A DNA stretch of 13,550 bases from DATGSF01 sp035302865 (GCA_035302865.1 DATGSF010000118.1:1-13550); one strand, 5' to 3'. Numbered from the stretch's first letter, positions 1 to 7,899 are shown. Numbers and translations: made by a program. The notes: a model not told the origin generated them from the letters alone.

Positions 1-643
1 TTATTAAAGGAGTAAAACCTTCTTCAACAAAAGGGTCTAAAATCAAACCTTTACATGCAGCAGGAAATTCTTTCAATTTAAAAGAAGGATATAACCAAAT
101 TTCATCTACTTTTTTAAATTCCAAATTTTCCAAAGACTTTAATTCGTCTTCATTCTTACAGGTAATAATTATGGTAGAATGATTTTCTATTCCCTTTTTA
201 AATTCTAAAGCTTTGTTTAATGGAATTACCATAGTTCCAACACCTTCATGTTCATCCATACTTTTCCAATATTCAAAAGTATTTTTATCTTTTCGTGGCA
301 ACTTAATCAAATCCTGAAATGAATTCTTATAGAGTTGTGCCCATATATCCCAACCCATAATGTCAAAAGCAGTTAACAATTCAGGATGCATTGGGAATAA
401 ATGATGCATAAAATGCCAAAATCTTTCGGGTTCATTCATTGCATAAGAACGAATCGTAGGTTCTTTAATTAATAAAATCTGATGCAAGTTTTCTTTTTGC
501 TCATTCGTATAATTTGAAATATCAATTTCCATAAAGGATTTTGCATTAAACTTTAATGCTTGCAAAGACAATAACAATAAGGAGCTATTCGTTATATTTT
601 TATTATTATCAGAAGGCCAAAACTTATAGCGAGTTAATAACAT
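1..643 (-). CDS. Hypothetical protein, 5' part only (runs off the left edge)
   Basis: An uninterrupted reading frame starts at an ATG (complement of 641-643) and runs to base 1 without a stop, giving at least 214 residues; the C-terminus is outside the window. I do not recognise the family. The protein begins MLLTRYKFW, has no signal peptide and no clear membrane segment, so it is probably cytoplasmic. It is rich in aromatic residues, especially around residues 75-115 (motifs ERFWHFMHH and MGWDIWAQLY), and has an alternating hydrophobic/charged C-terminal half, which suggests an alpha/beta fold. No catalytic motif is apparent. It is divergent from the outer-membrane protein at 726, separated by 82 bases. 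I find no TAnnTTTG element for it in that gap. That it is a real gene rests on the long open frame, normal codon use and a gap that fits two divergent starts. Confidence 0.75.
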   Translation of the reverse strand, partial: MLLTRYKFWPSDNNKNITNSSLLLLSLQALKFNAKSFMEIDISNYTNEQKENLHQILLIKEPTIRSYAMNEPERFWHFMHHLFPMHPELLTAFDIMGWDIWAQLYKNSFQDLIKLPRKDKNTFEYWKSMDEHEGVGTMVIPLNKALEFKKGIENHSTIIITCKNEDELKSLENLEFKKVDEIWLYPSFKLKEFPAACKGLILDPFVEEGFTPLI

Positions 644-675
644 ATTATAATTTTAAAGAGGAAATTTATCTATTT

Positions 676-708
676 TTTGGTTAAAGGTAAATTCAAAGCT
701 TATATTTG
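676..708 (+). promoter_or_regulatory. Bacteroidota-type promoter of the outer-membrane protein gene
   Basis: A TTTG at 676-679 is followed after 21 bases by TATATTTG at 701-708. This matches the Bacteroidota primary sigma factor consensus (-33 TTTG, 19-21 bases, -7 TAnnTTTG). The -7 element ends 17 bases before the ATG at 726, so the leader is short. It is the best-spaced promoter in the window. Confidence 0.65.
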
Positions 709-725
709 CATAAATATCCAATTAT

Positions 726-1436
726 ATGAAAAAAATTTTTAGCACAGTTAGCATAATTGTTTTATTTACCTGTGCAAATTCTTTTGCACAAGACAAAGTT
801 ACTATAGAAAAAGAAGATATAAAGCCTGCAAGAGACTTTATTACTTTATCAATGCATTACGACACTTGGTTAAATACACCTGAGGAAGTGAACATCACTG
901 GATTTGGTAGAGGATTTAGTGGGCATCTATCCTATGATTTTCCTATTAAGCAATCACACTTTAGTTTTGCTCCAGGTATTGGTATAAGTACCAGTAATAT
1001 TTATTTTGACAAACAAATTCTTTCTTTAAATCAAAGAGGGGATTCCATGCGCTTTATTAATGTAGACACAAGCGGAATTGAGTCTCAATATAAAAGTTCT
1101 AAATATAATTATACTTACTTAGAAATGCCTTTAGAATTACGATACTTTAGCAATAAAAATAATAGAAATAAAGGTTTTAAAATGTCTGCTGGAGTTAAAG
1201 TAGGCTTATTAATCGGTGCCAAGACGCGTGTTAAGCATAACATAATTGGGACTTCTATTATTGAAAAAGTAAATTCTAGACGTTATTTAGCTACTTGGAG
1301 ATTTGTTCCAACGCTACGTATGGGTTATGGAAACTTTAGTGTATTTGGTTCTTATCAAGTGAACAGTTTATTTAATCCCGGTGAAGGACCCGCAGTATAT
1401 CCTTTATCAATAGGTATTTCTATTAGTGGATTATAA
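726..1436 (+). CDS. Outer-membrane beta-barrel protein (PorT-like family)
   Basis: This 236-residue protein has a Sec signal peptide (MKK, hydrophobic residues 4-17, likely cleavage after S-F-A at 21, leaving Q22). The rest is short alternating-hydrophobic strands joined by polar loops, as expected for an eight-stranded outer-membrane barrel. The segment YLEMPLELRYF (131-141) is characteristic of the Bacteroidota outer-membrane beta-barrel families that include PorT. The last strand ends in a short hydrophobic stretch (ISISGL), with no terminal aromatic residue. The ligand or role cannot be told from sequence. The gene is probably monocistronic: it has its own promoter at 676-708 and a hairpin terminator at 1454-1486. 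C16 lies in the signal peptide, but the context L-F-T-C is a poor lipobox, so I do not call it a lipoprotein. Confidence 0.85.
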   Translation: MKKIFSTVSIIVLFTCANSFAQDKVTIEKEDIKPARDFITLSMHYDTWLNTPEEVNITGFGRGFSGHLSYDFPIKQSHFSFAPGIGISTSNIYFDKQILSLNQRGDSMRFINVDTSGIESQYKSSKYNYTYLEMPLELRYFSNKNNRNKGFKMSAGVKVGLLIGAKTRVKHNIIGTSIIEKVNSRRYLATWRFVPTLRMGYGNFSVFGSYQVNSLFNPGEGPAVYPLSIGISISGL

Positions 1437-1453
1437 AATAAAAATTCATCTTC

Positions 1454-1486
1454 AAAAAGCTTCTAAATTTTTTAAGAAGCTTTTTT
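1454..1486 (+). terminator. Rho-independent terminator after the barrel protein gene
   Basis: An 11-base-pair perfect stem (1454-1464 with 1475-1485, core AAGCTTCT/AGAAGCTT) with a 10-base loop runs into a T-tract at 1481-1486. It lies 18 bases after the stop codon. The A-tract on the left arm means it could also stop transcription from the other strand. Confidence 0.75.
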
Positions 1487-1517
1487 CATTTTTCATAGAC
1501 AATATTATATTAATAGC

Positions 1518-3188
1518 ATGAATAATAAAGAAATTGCATCTATATTGAATCAAATTGCAAAGCTATTAGAACTTCATGGTAAAAACAGCTTTAGAGCAAG
1601 AGCTTATTCTCAAGCTGCATATAAAATAGAAAAACTTCCAGAAGCTTTAGATTTAAATAAAATAAAAAACATTCCTGGAATAGGAAATTCTATACAAGAA
1701 ATTCTAGAAGAAATTTTAAAAGGTCAAAAAGTTACTCTCTTGGAAGAACTACTTGACAAAACACCTAAAGGAGTAATAGACATGATGCGCATTAAGGGTT
1801 TAGGTCCCAAGAAATTGCGTACAATTTGGAAAGATTTGAAAGTAGAAAGCATAGGCGAACTTTATTATGCATGTGAAGAGAACCGATTAATACATTTAAA
1901 AGGATTTGGAAAAAAATCTCAAGACAATGTTATGAAAAGTATCCAATTCTTAAAGCAACAAGAAGGTTTGTTTTTATTTATGGACGCTTGGGAAATACAT
2001 AAAAGACTATTAGAACAAATCCCTAATTTTTCTGCAAATTGGTTTTTAAGTGGATCTGTTGCACAGCAGGAAAACACAATAGAAAAACTAGAATATATTG
2101 GAAATAAAGACATTGATGATCTTAAAAAAGAATTACAATCATGCTTTGAACAAAGTACAAACTTCCATGTCAAAGAGAAACAACTACTTATAGAGAGTGA
2201 GAATCTTCCTCCAATAGTGTTTAATCAAGTTGAAACAAAAGAATTGGGAGTTTCCTTAATCAAAAACTCTTCCGAACCCCAATGGTATGACAATTTAAAT
2301 AAAATCTATTCATTACCAGAAGAGGCAGAAGATGAGCAATCTTTTTGGAAATCCATAAATCTTGTTGCGATTCCAGCATATCTACGCCATGGAAACTTAA
2401 AAGACAGTATAGAAAGCTCTAAAAATAAAGATCAAATTGTAAGCTTAGATTCCATAAAAGGAGTAATCCATAGCCATAGCACCTATAGTGACGGTCTAAA
2501 TAGTATTAAAGAAATGGCAATTCATGCTAAAAGTTTAGGTTATAGCTATTTAGTTGTAAGCGATCATTCAAAATCTGCTTTTTACGCTAATGGTTTAGAG
2601 GAAAATAGAATTCTGAAGCAACATGCTGAAATTGATGAATTGAATAAAGAATTAGCACCTTTTAAAATATTCAAAAGTATTGAATCAGACATTTTAATGG
2701 ATGGTAATTTGGATTATGATTCAGAAGTTCTATCCAGTTTTGATTTAGTAATTGCATCAGTTCACAGTAATTTGCAAATGGACAAAGAAAAGGCGACTGA
2801 GCGTATTTTAAAAGCAATAGCAAATCCTTATACGACAATTTTAGGTCATCCAACAGGGCGTTTATTATTATCACGTCCAGGATATGAATTAGATATGAAT
2901 GCCATTATTGCACAATGTAAAAAGCACAAAGTCGCAATTGAGATAAATGCTCATCCTAGGAGATTAGATATAGATTGGGAATGGATAAAAACGATACAGA
3001 ATGCTGGAGTAAGCTTATCTATTAATCCTGATGCACATAGTTTACAGGGAATTTCTTTAATAGAATATGGAGTTAAAGCCGCACAAAGAGGAGGTTTATT
3101 AAAAAAGAATAATCTAAGTTCTTTTAGCTTAGAAGAATTTGAAGGATATTTGCAAGAAAATAAACAAAAAATTAGCAGAAATCAATAA
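1518..3188 (+). CDS. polX: PolX-like protein: HhH repeats, degenerate Pol X domain, intact PHP nuclease domain
   Basis: The 556 residues follow the order of bacterial PolX (usually about 570): helix-hairpin-helix motifs at 51-59 (IPGIGNSI), 92-100 (IKGLGPKKL) and 125-135 (IHLKGFGKK); a Pol X-type region at about 150-290; and a C-terminal PHP domain from about 315. PHP metal ligands look complete: HSH (318-320), DH (349-350), E389/D391, H416, GHPTGR (443-448), EINAHP (475-480) and DAH (505-507). In the Pol X palm, the family's GS-x-RR...D-x-D becomes GSVAQ...K190-L-E192, and I see no third catalytic Asp. The likely activity is therefore a DNA-binding metal-dependent 3'-5' exonuclease or phosphoesterase in DNA repair, without nucleotide transfer. 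The first is established family knowledge for PHP domains; the second is inferred from the missing residues. It is cytoplasmic. The gene stands alone, after a terminator; no TAnnTTTG is seen before its ATG. Confidence 0.88.
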   Translation: MNNKEIASILNQIAKLLELHGKNSFRARAYSQAAYKIEKLPEALDLNKIKNIPGIGNSIQEILEEILKGQKVTLLEELLDKTPKGVIDMMRIKGLGPKKLRTIWKDLKVESIGELYYACEENRLIHLKGFGKKSQDNVMKSIQFLKQQEGLFLFMDAWEIHKRLLEQIPNFSANWFLSGSVAQQENTIEKLEYIGNKDIDDLKKELQSCFEQSTNFHVKEKQLLIESENLPPIVFNQVETKELGVSLIKNSSEPQWYDNLNKIYSLPEEAEDEQSFWKSINLVAIPAYLRHGNLKDSIESSKNKDQIVSLDSIKGVIHSHSTYSDGLNSIKEMAIHAKSLGYSYLVVSDHSKSAFYANGLEENRILKQHAEIDELNKELAPFKIFKSIESDILMDGNLDYDSEVLSSFDLVIASVHSNLQMDKEKATERILKAIANPYTTILGHPTGRLLLSRPGYELDMNAIIAQCKKHKVAIEINAHPRRLDIDWEWIKTIQNAGVSLSINPDAHSLQGISLIEYGVKAAQRGGLLKKNNLSSFSLEEFEGYLQENKQKISRNQ

Positions 3189-3195
3189 TTTTTTT
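3166..3195 (+). terminator. Possible weak A/T-only terminator at the polX-like stop
   Basis: AAAAAATTA (3166-3174) pairs perfectly with TAATTTTTT (3186-3194) around an 11-base loop, and the right arm is itself a T-run. The stop codon is the first three bases of the right arm. The stem has no G-C pair, so it would be weak and may be a chance result of AT-richness. Confidence 0.3.
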
Positions 3196-3197
3196 AA

Positions 3198-3245
3198 TTG
3201 TTGCGCATAATAATTTATATGTTTGCATAATTTATATTACATTTG
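3198..3245 (+). promoter_or_regulatory. Two tandem -7 elements upstream of the peptidyl-prolyl isomerase gene
   Basis: TATGTTTG (3218-3225) and TACATTTG (3238-3245) both match TAnnTTTG and lie 20 bases apart. The first has a TTG at 3198-3200, 17 bases upstream, which is a loose -33 match. The second has no correctly spaced -33; its nearest TTTG is the first element itself, only 12 bases away. The second ends 40 bases before the ATG at 3286. Confidence 0.45.
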
Positions 3246-3285
3246 CTTGCTTGATTTTTAACAAACATACTTTTTTAGTTTAAAT

Positions 3286-5418
3286 ATGGCAATTATACAA
3301 TCAATACGTGAGAAATATGCTAAGTTAGCTGGTGTTGTTATAGTAATAGCACTTTTAGGTTTTGTATTAATGGACTTTGGATCTGGCGGAGGAGTCGCTT
3401 CAGACACTATTGCCAAGGTAAATGGCAGAAAGATCTCTTATACAGAATTCGAAAATTACGTACAACAAAAAGAACAAGAGGTTCGAATGCAAAATCCTCA
3501 AATGACTATGTCTGAGCTGATTCGTGGACAAATTCGTGATCAAGCTTGGGAAGATATTATTAATGAAGGAATTTTAAAAGATTTATATAAAGACTTAGGC
3601 ATTACTGTCTCAGAGGCGGAAATGAATGATTTACTGTTTGGTTCAAATCCTGACCCTATGATCCGTCAAGCATTCACAAATCCTCAAACAGGACAATTTA
3701 ATGCACAAGAAGCAGGGCAAATGATTCGTCAATTAAGAAATGATCCCGAACAAAAGCAAATGTGGGAGAATTTTGAAAATGAAATTAAGAAAAACCGCTT
3801 AGAGCAAAAATTTAATAGTTTAATTCTTGGTGGATTATATATGCCTAAAAAGTTAGCAGAACAAAATATTGCATTAACAGAAAAGCTAGCAGCTGGAGAG
3901 TTGGTAATGTTACCCTATTCTCTTATTTCTGACAATGAAATTGAAATTAGTGATGAAGAGCTAAAGGCATATATCCAAAAAAATGCTAAGTTATATACTA
4001 ATAAGCAAGAAACTCGATCAATTCAATATGTAAACTTTGAAATTATTCCGTCCAGTGAAGATACTTCAAATAGCATAGCGAGAATGGAAGAAATCAGAGA
4101 AGAGTTCGCACAAGTACAAGGCGATGATTTAGAAGAGTTTTTAAATCTACATCAAAGTTCTAATGTATTACCATTTACTTATTTCAATGAAGAACAAATT
4201 TTACCTTTAGATAATGGAAGCATAATATGGGAAGCTGGAGTAAATGAAGTTACACAGCCTATGTTTGAGGGTGATGAAATTTGGATGAGCAAGATAGTAG
4301 AAAAATTAAACATGCCTAAAGAAGTTAGTACACAACATATTTTTGTTGCTTCTGAAATCCAAGGAAATACTATAATAAGTATGGAAGAAGCTAAAGCAAC
4401 TTTAGATAGCGCAATAGCAGAAATAAATTCTGGTAAAACTTTTGCAGAAGTTGCACAATTAGTTTCTGATGATAATATCGCACAACAAGGCGGTCAATAT
4501 ACTTTTACTCCACAAGATAGAAGTACTATCGATCCTTTATTTGCAAAAGCAGTATATAATAATCCGAATGGAAGTAAGGAAATTGTCAAAGTTGAATCTG
4601 ATGATTTAAAAGGATATTACTATGTTGAAATTTTAGAAAGAAGCACTGAGACAGATCTTTATCAAAAAATTGCAATTTTAAATCAAGCATTTGACGCTGA
4701 TAAAAATACAATATCAGATATTTATAATCAAGCTTCCAAGTTTGGTGAAGGAGTATTAAATGGTGGTGATTTTGAAGAAGTTGCTAGAGATTTAAATAAG
4801 AATGTTTTACAGTCTAATGGCATAGTAAAACATAGTCAAGTGATTCCTGGTTTAGGTGCTTCTGCAGAATTAGGACGTTGGATTCAAGATGCTAAAGTTG
4901 GTGATCATTCAGGAATAATAGATGTAGATGGTCAATTTGTTATCGCTAAACTTACAGACATACAATCAAAAGGTTTAATGCAGGTTAATAGCAGTAACAG
5001 AGAACAAATTAAGGCCTTGGTTTTAAAAGAAAAGAAAGCAGAGAAATTAAGTCAGCAATATAATTCCTCAAATAGCTTATCAGAAATTGCTCAAAAAGCA
5101 AATCAAGAAATCATAGCTTTTGATGGAGTAAGTTTTGATAGACCATTTATTCCAAATGTTGGACAAGAACCTAAAGTTGTTGGATACGTTCTTAATGCCT
5201 CTAATAGTGGTAAAGTATCTAAAGGAATTTGGGGTGAATCAGGTGTAATATATGTTAATCCTGAAATAAAATCAGAAAAACAACAAGTAGGTCATTCGCC
5301 AAGTTCTTTGCAATCTCAATTTAAACAACAATATAGCCAAAGAGCTTTATCTACAATTATTGAGCAATTAAGCAATAAAGCAAATATTAAAGACCTACGA
5401 AATAAAGTTTACCGTTAA
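3286..5418 (+). CDS. Membrane-anchored periplasmic peptidyl-prolyl isomerase (SurA/PpiD-like)
   Basis: The 710-residue protein starts with a short cytoplasmic tail and one membrane helix (about 14-30, ending LLGFVLMDF), followed by a SurA-type N-terminal chaperone region (about 40-200, beginning IAKVNGRKISYTEF). A parvulin (PpiC) domain lies at about 346-453: it opens VSTQHIFV and contains SDDNIAQQGGQ and a closing YYYVEILE strand. A PpiD-like C-terminal region follows (about 470-600). There is no cleavage site after the helix, so the protein should stay anchored in the inner membrane facing the periplasm. The family catalyses cis-trans isomerisation of prolyl bonds and assists folding of outer-membrane and secreted proteins. 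Length and layout match the common Bacteroidota form, which resembles PpiD more than soluble SurA. The gene is transcribed alone, from tandem -7 elements to a strong terminator at 5443-5482. Confidence 0.9.
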   Translation: MAIIQSIREKYAKLAGVVIVIALLGFVLMDFGSGGGVASDTIAKVNGRKISYTEFENYVQQKEQEVRMQNPQMTMSELIRGQIRDQAWEDIINEGILKDLYKDLGITVSEAEMNDLLFGSNPDPMIRQAFTNPQTGQFNAQEAGQMIRQLRNDPEQKQMWENFENEIKKNRLEQKFNSLILGGLYMPKKLAEQNIALTEKLAAGELVMLPYSLISDNEIEISDEELKAYIQKNAKLYTNKQETRSIQYVNFEIIPSSEDTSNSIARMEEIREEFAQVQGDDLEEFLNLHQSSNVLPFTYFNEEQILPLDNGSIIWEAGVNEVTQPMFEGDEIWMSKIVEKLNMPKEVSTQHIFVASEIQGNTIISMEEAKATLDSAIAEINSGKTFAEVAQLVSDDNIAQQGGQYTFTPQDRSTIDPLFAKAVYNNPNGSKEIVKVESDDLKGYYYVEILERSTETDLYQKIAILNQAFDADKNTISDIYNQASKFGEGVLNGGDFEEVARDLNKNVLQSNGIVKHSQVIPGLGASAELGRWIQDAKVGDHSGIIDVDGQFVIAKLTDIQSKGLMQVNSSNREQIKALVLKEKKAEKLSQQYNSSNSLSEIAQKANQEIIAFDGVSFDRPFIPNVGQEPKVVGYVLNASNSGKVSKGIWGESGVIYVNPEIKSEKQQVGHSPSSLQSQFKQQYSQRALSTIIEQLSNKANIKDLRNKVYR

Positions 5419-5442
5419 AATATTAGTAAACAAGGTTTAAAT

Positions 5443-5482
5443 AAGAAAGGAGATGTTTTAGGACATTTCCTTTCTTTTTTTT
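5443..5482 (+). terminator. Strong Rho-independent terminator after the isomerase gene
   Basis: A 13-base-pair stem with one G-T pair (5443-5455 with 5464-5476, core AAGAAAGGA/TCCTTTCTT) and an 8-base loop is followed by an uninterrupted T-run to 5482. It starts 24 bases after the stop codon and separates the isomerase from the phosphate operon. Confidence 0.85.
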
Positions 5483-5515
5483 GCAATGTCTCTAATAATT
5501 ACAATAATTTTGACT

Positions 5516-5523
5516 TACATTTG
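5516..5523 (+). promoter_or_regulatory. -7 element of the phosphate transport operon
   Basis: TACATTTG matches TAnnTTTG and ends 24 bases before the ATG at 5548. The surrounding TTACATTTGC is identical to the second element before the isomerase gene. No correctly spaced TTTG is seen upstream, and I find no evident Pho box. Confidence 0.45.
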
Positions 5524-5547
5524 CATTTATACACAATCTAAAAAATT

Positions 5548-6198
5548 ATGGGTTTAAATTCCCTTATAAAAGCCTTATTACCAAAGGATAGAATTTTTTT
5601 CTCGCTTTTTGAACAAGTGTGTGAAAATTTAGAATCCATGGCTAAGGACTTTAGTGATTATTTGACAAATAAACCTTCTGAGATTAAGGAATTATTAAAA
5701 ATCATGGAAGAAGGAGAGCATAAAAATGATCATTTAACACACAAGATTTTTGTAGAATTAGGAAAAAACTTTATCACTCCTTTTGATAGGGAAGATATAC
5801 ATTCCTTAGCTATGGCATTGGATGATGTTGCAGACTACATGTATGCTTCAGTAAAAAAAATAACTATTTACGGATTAAAAACAGAAGAAATTAATGAAGT
5901 TATAGTAGAAATGTCAAAATTAGCTTTAGAAGGAACTCTTGCGCTTTCAACTGCAGTAAAGGAGTTAAGAAACATGAAAGCAATGGATAATATTACAAAT
6001 GCCTGCGTTTTAATTAATAGTATAGAAAACAGAGGGGATGATTTATTAGACAGTGCTTTACAAGATTTATTTCTAGTAAATACAGACGCAATTACAACCA
6101 TAAAATTGAAAGACATTTACCAAGACATGGAAAATATCACAGATAAATGTGAAGATGCAGCTGATGTTATAGAGTCTATAATTATAAAATACTCCTAA
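5548..6198 (+). CDS. DUF47 / PhoU-like Pit accessory protein
   Basis: This 216-residue all-helical, acidic, cytoplasmic protein belongs to the DUF47 family, which resembles PhoU. Typical conserved acidic clusters are visible: E57-HKND61, the stretch FITPFDREDI (75-84), LDDVADYMY (91-99), ENRGDD (160-165) and the C-terminal ENITDKCEDAADVIE (195-209). In PhoU-like proteins such E/D clusters bind metal ions. Members are usually encoded directly beside PiT phosphate transporters and are thought to tune their activity. Here the stop codon is only 10 bases before the pit start, so the two are almost certainly one transcript from the -7 element at 5516-5523. The length matches the family and nothing is missing. 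The accessory role in phosphate uptake is inferred from family and gene order. Confidence 0.92.
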   Translation: MGLNSLIKALLPKDRIFFSLFEQVCENLESMAKDFSDYLTNKPSEIKELLKIMEEGEHKNDHLTHKIFVELGKNFITPFDREDIHSLAMALDDVADYMYASVKKITIYGLKTEEINEVIVEMSKLALEGTLALSTAVKELRNMKAMDNITNACVLINSIENRGDDLLDSALQDLFLVNTDAITTIKLKDIYQDMENITDKCEDAADVIESIIIKYS

Positions 6199-6208
6199 TT
6201 TTAAACCC

Positions 6209-7408
6209 ATGACTTTATTAATTATAGTAGTGGTATTAGCTTTAGTATTTGATTATATTAATGGATTTCACGATGCCGCTAATTCCATTGCTACCATTGT
6301 TTCCACTAAGGTATTAAGTCCCTTCCAAGCAGTAGTTTGGGCAGCGTTTTTTAATTTTGTTGCCTATTTTATTTTTAAAGATCATGGGGTGGCTGATACT
6401 GTAGCCAAAACCGTAAAAGGAGAGTATATTACTTTAACGGTTATACTTTCTGGTTTAATAGCAGCAATAACTTGGAATCTCTTAACTTGGTGGTATGGTA
6501 TTCCGAGCAGTTCGTCGCACACATTAATTGGTGGTTTTGCTGGCGGAGGCATTGCTCATGTTGGCTTTCATGCTATTGACTCCATAACTATTTTAAAAAT
6601 TACAAGTTTTATATTCCTTGCACCTTTGATAGGAATGATAATGGCATTCATTATTTCTATTTGGTTTTTAAATAGCTTTAGGCAATCTTTAGGCCCTAAA
6701 ATAATATCAATACTTATAATCTTAGCAGTGATATTTGGCTGGAAGTTAATATTAGTTACTGATCCAAATATAATTGGAAATGAAAGAGATAGCTATTGGG
6801 CTAATGTTATTTTTTTCAGCAAGAATTTCAAATGGATAATCTTAGGTTCCCTAGTATTAATAATGGCTATATTTACTTTATGCTTGAGTACTTTAAATTA
6901 TTTCCAAAGTGAGAAATGGTTTAAACGTATGCAATTAGTCTCTTCGGCAGCATTTAGTATAGGCCATGGGGGAAATGATGCCCAAAAAGTTATGGGTATT
7001 ATTATGGCAGCTTTTATAGCTTATGATCCCACACAATACTCTTTAGATCATATGGTATCTTGGGTTCCATTAGCTTGTTATTCAGCAATAGCTATAGGAA
7101 CTTTAAGTGGAGGATGGAAAATAATTAAAACAATGGGGACAAAAATAACTAAAGTAACTCCTTTCGAGGGTGTAGCTGCTGAAACAGCAGGAGCTATGAC
7201 TTTATTTATTTCTGAGTTTCTAAAGATTCCCGTTAGTACAACACATACAATTACAGGTTCTATCATCGGCGTAGGAGCTACAAAACGTCTCTCAGCTGTT
7301 CGTTGGGGAGTAACAATTAATTTAATTTGGGCATGGGTATTAACAATTCCCATCAGTGGATTAATTGCTATAATTACCTATTATATTTTGACCTTCTTTG
7401 GATTATAG
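6209..7408 (+). CDS. pit: Low-affinity inorganic phosphate transporter, PiT family
   Basis: This is a 399-residue polytopic inner-membrane protein of the PiT (PHO4) family, which imports phosphate, often as a metal-phosphate complex, using the proton or sodium gradient. Both halves of the family's internal duplication carry the signature: NGFHDAANSIAT at 18-29 and GHGGNDAQK at 252-260. Each is followed by a serine/threonine-histidine segment: IPSSSSHTLIGG (98-109) and IPVSTTHTITGS (340-351). The central cytoplasmic loop is short, as in bacterial members. It is the second gene of an operon with the DUF47 protein at 5548, and the pair is a common phosphate-uptake module in many bacteria. I see no terminator in the 75 bases before the next gene, so some read-through into the Fur-like gene is possible, although that gene has its own -7 element. 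Confidence 0.95.
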   Translation: MTLLIIVVVLALVFDYINGFHDAANSIATIVSTKVLSPFQAVVWAAFFNFVAYFIFKDHGVADTVAKTVKGEYITLTVILSGLIAAITWNLLTWWYGIPSSSSHTLIGGFAGGGIAHVGFHAIDSITILKITSFIFLAPLIGMIMAFIISIWFLNSFRQSLGPKIISILIILAVIFGWKLILVTDPNIIGNERDSYWANVIFFSKNFKWIILGSLVLIMAIFTLCLSTLNYFQSEKWFKRMQLVSSAAFSIGHGGNDAQKVMGIIMAAFIAYDPTQYSLDHMVSWVPLACYSAIAIGTLSGGWKIIKTMGTKITKVTPFEGVAAETAGAMTLFISEFLKIPVSTTHTITGSIIGVGATKRLSAVRWGVTINLIWAWVLTIPISGLIAIITYYILTFFGL

Positions 7409-7438
7409 TTTCTTTGCTCATTCTTTCATTAAACAAAA

Positions 7439-7462
7439 TAAGCTAACTTTGTAATAAGCTTA
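7439..7462 (+). promoter_or_regulatory. -7 element of the Fur-like gene flanked by a TAAGCT inverted repeat
   Basis: TAACTTTG at 7444-7451 matches TAnnTTTG and ends 32 bases before the ATG at 7484. It is enclosed by TAAGCT (7439-7444) and AGCTTA (7457-7462), a perfect 6-12-6 inverted repeat; the right arm is also part of the palindrome TAAGCTTA (7455-7462). The repeat could be an autoregulatory operator or chance. A correctly spaced -33 element is not evident. Confidence 0.35.
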
Positions 7463-7483
7463 AATAATCTATACATGTAAGGA

Positions 7484-7897
7484 ATGACAAATATCGAAAA
7501 CATATTGCAAGATAAAAATGTACGTCCAACTGCAATGCGACTTTTGGTTTACAAAGCATTATTGGAAAAGAATATCGCTTTAAGCTTAAATGAACTAGAA
7601 GATGTTTTGGGCAGGGCTGATAGAACTACCTTATATCGAACCATCAAAACTTTTGAAGATTCAGGAATAGTACATGCTATTGAAGACGGTTCAGGTATTG
7701 CAAAATATGCACTTTGTTCTCCTTATTGTAATGCAGAAGCACATAGAGATTTGCACTTACATTTCACTTGTAAGATTTGTGAAGAAACTACATGCTTAAC
7801 AGAATACAATATTCCAAAAATAAAGCTACCTGACAATTATCTTGCTGAAGATGTTAATTTAATGGTTAGTGGAATTTGTAAAAACTGCCATTCTTAA
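7484..7897 (+). CDS. Fur-family metal-responsive transcriptional repressor
   Basis: The 137-residue protein has the Fur layout: an N-terminal winged helix (about 1-75) with recognition-helix residues ADRTTLYRTIKTFEDSG (45-61, the family's R-x-T-x-YR motif) and a metal-binding dimerisation domain. The structural zinc site is visible as C96-x2-C99 with C132-x2-C135. The sensing-site segment is H87-R-D-L-H91-L-H93, and there are additional cysteines C78, C82 and C104, more than in classical Fur. Proteins of this kind repress metal uptake or efflux genes when metal-loaded, or respond to peroxide (PerR). The next gene, 58 bases downstream, is a metal-exporting P-type ATPase, which makes metal efflux control its likely job. 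The metal sensed (Fe, Zn, Mn or Co) cannot be told from sequence. The ATG is chosen because an upstream ATG at 7475 meets a stop at once. Confidence 0.9.
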   Translation: MTNIENILQDKNVRPTAMRLLVYKALLEKNIALSLNELEDVLGRADRTTLYRTIKTFEDSGIVHAIEDGSGIAKYALCSPYCNAEAHRDLHLHFTCKICEETTCLTEYNIPKIKLPDNYLAEDVNLMVSGICKNCHS

Positions 7898-7899
7898 CT

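Noticed and set aside
726..1436. Lipoprotein call from C16 in the signal peptide
   Set aside because: The residues before it (L-F-T) do not fit a lipobox, and a normal S-F-A cleavage site follows.
1919..2173. 84-codon open frame antisense to the polX-like gene
   Set aside because: Shadow of a real gene; its cysteine- and serine-rich translation has no family features and no promoter.
5419..5547. Pho box before the phosphate operon
   Set aside because: No direct-repeat pattern like a PhoB site is visible; the region holds a terminator and a -7 element only.
7078..7353. 91-codon open frame antisense to the PiT gene
   Set aside because: It lies wholly within a well-supported gene, has no recognisable family and arises from the opposite strand of conserved membrane segments.
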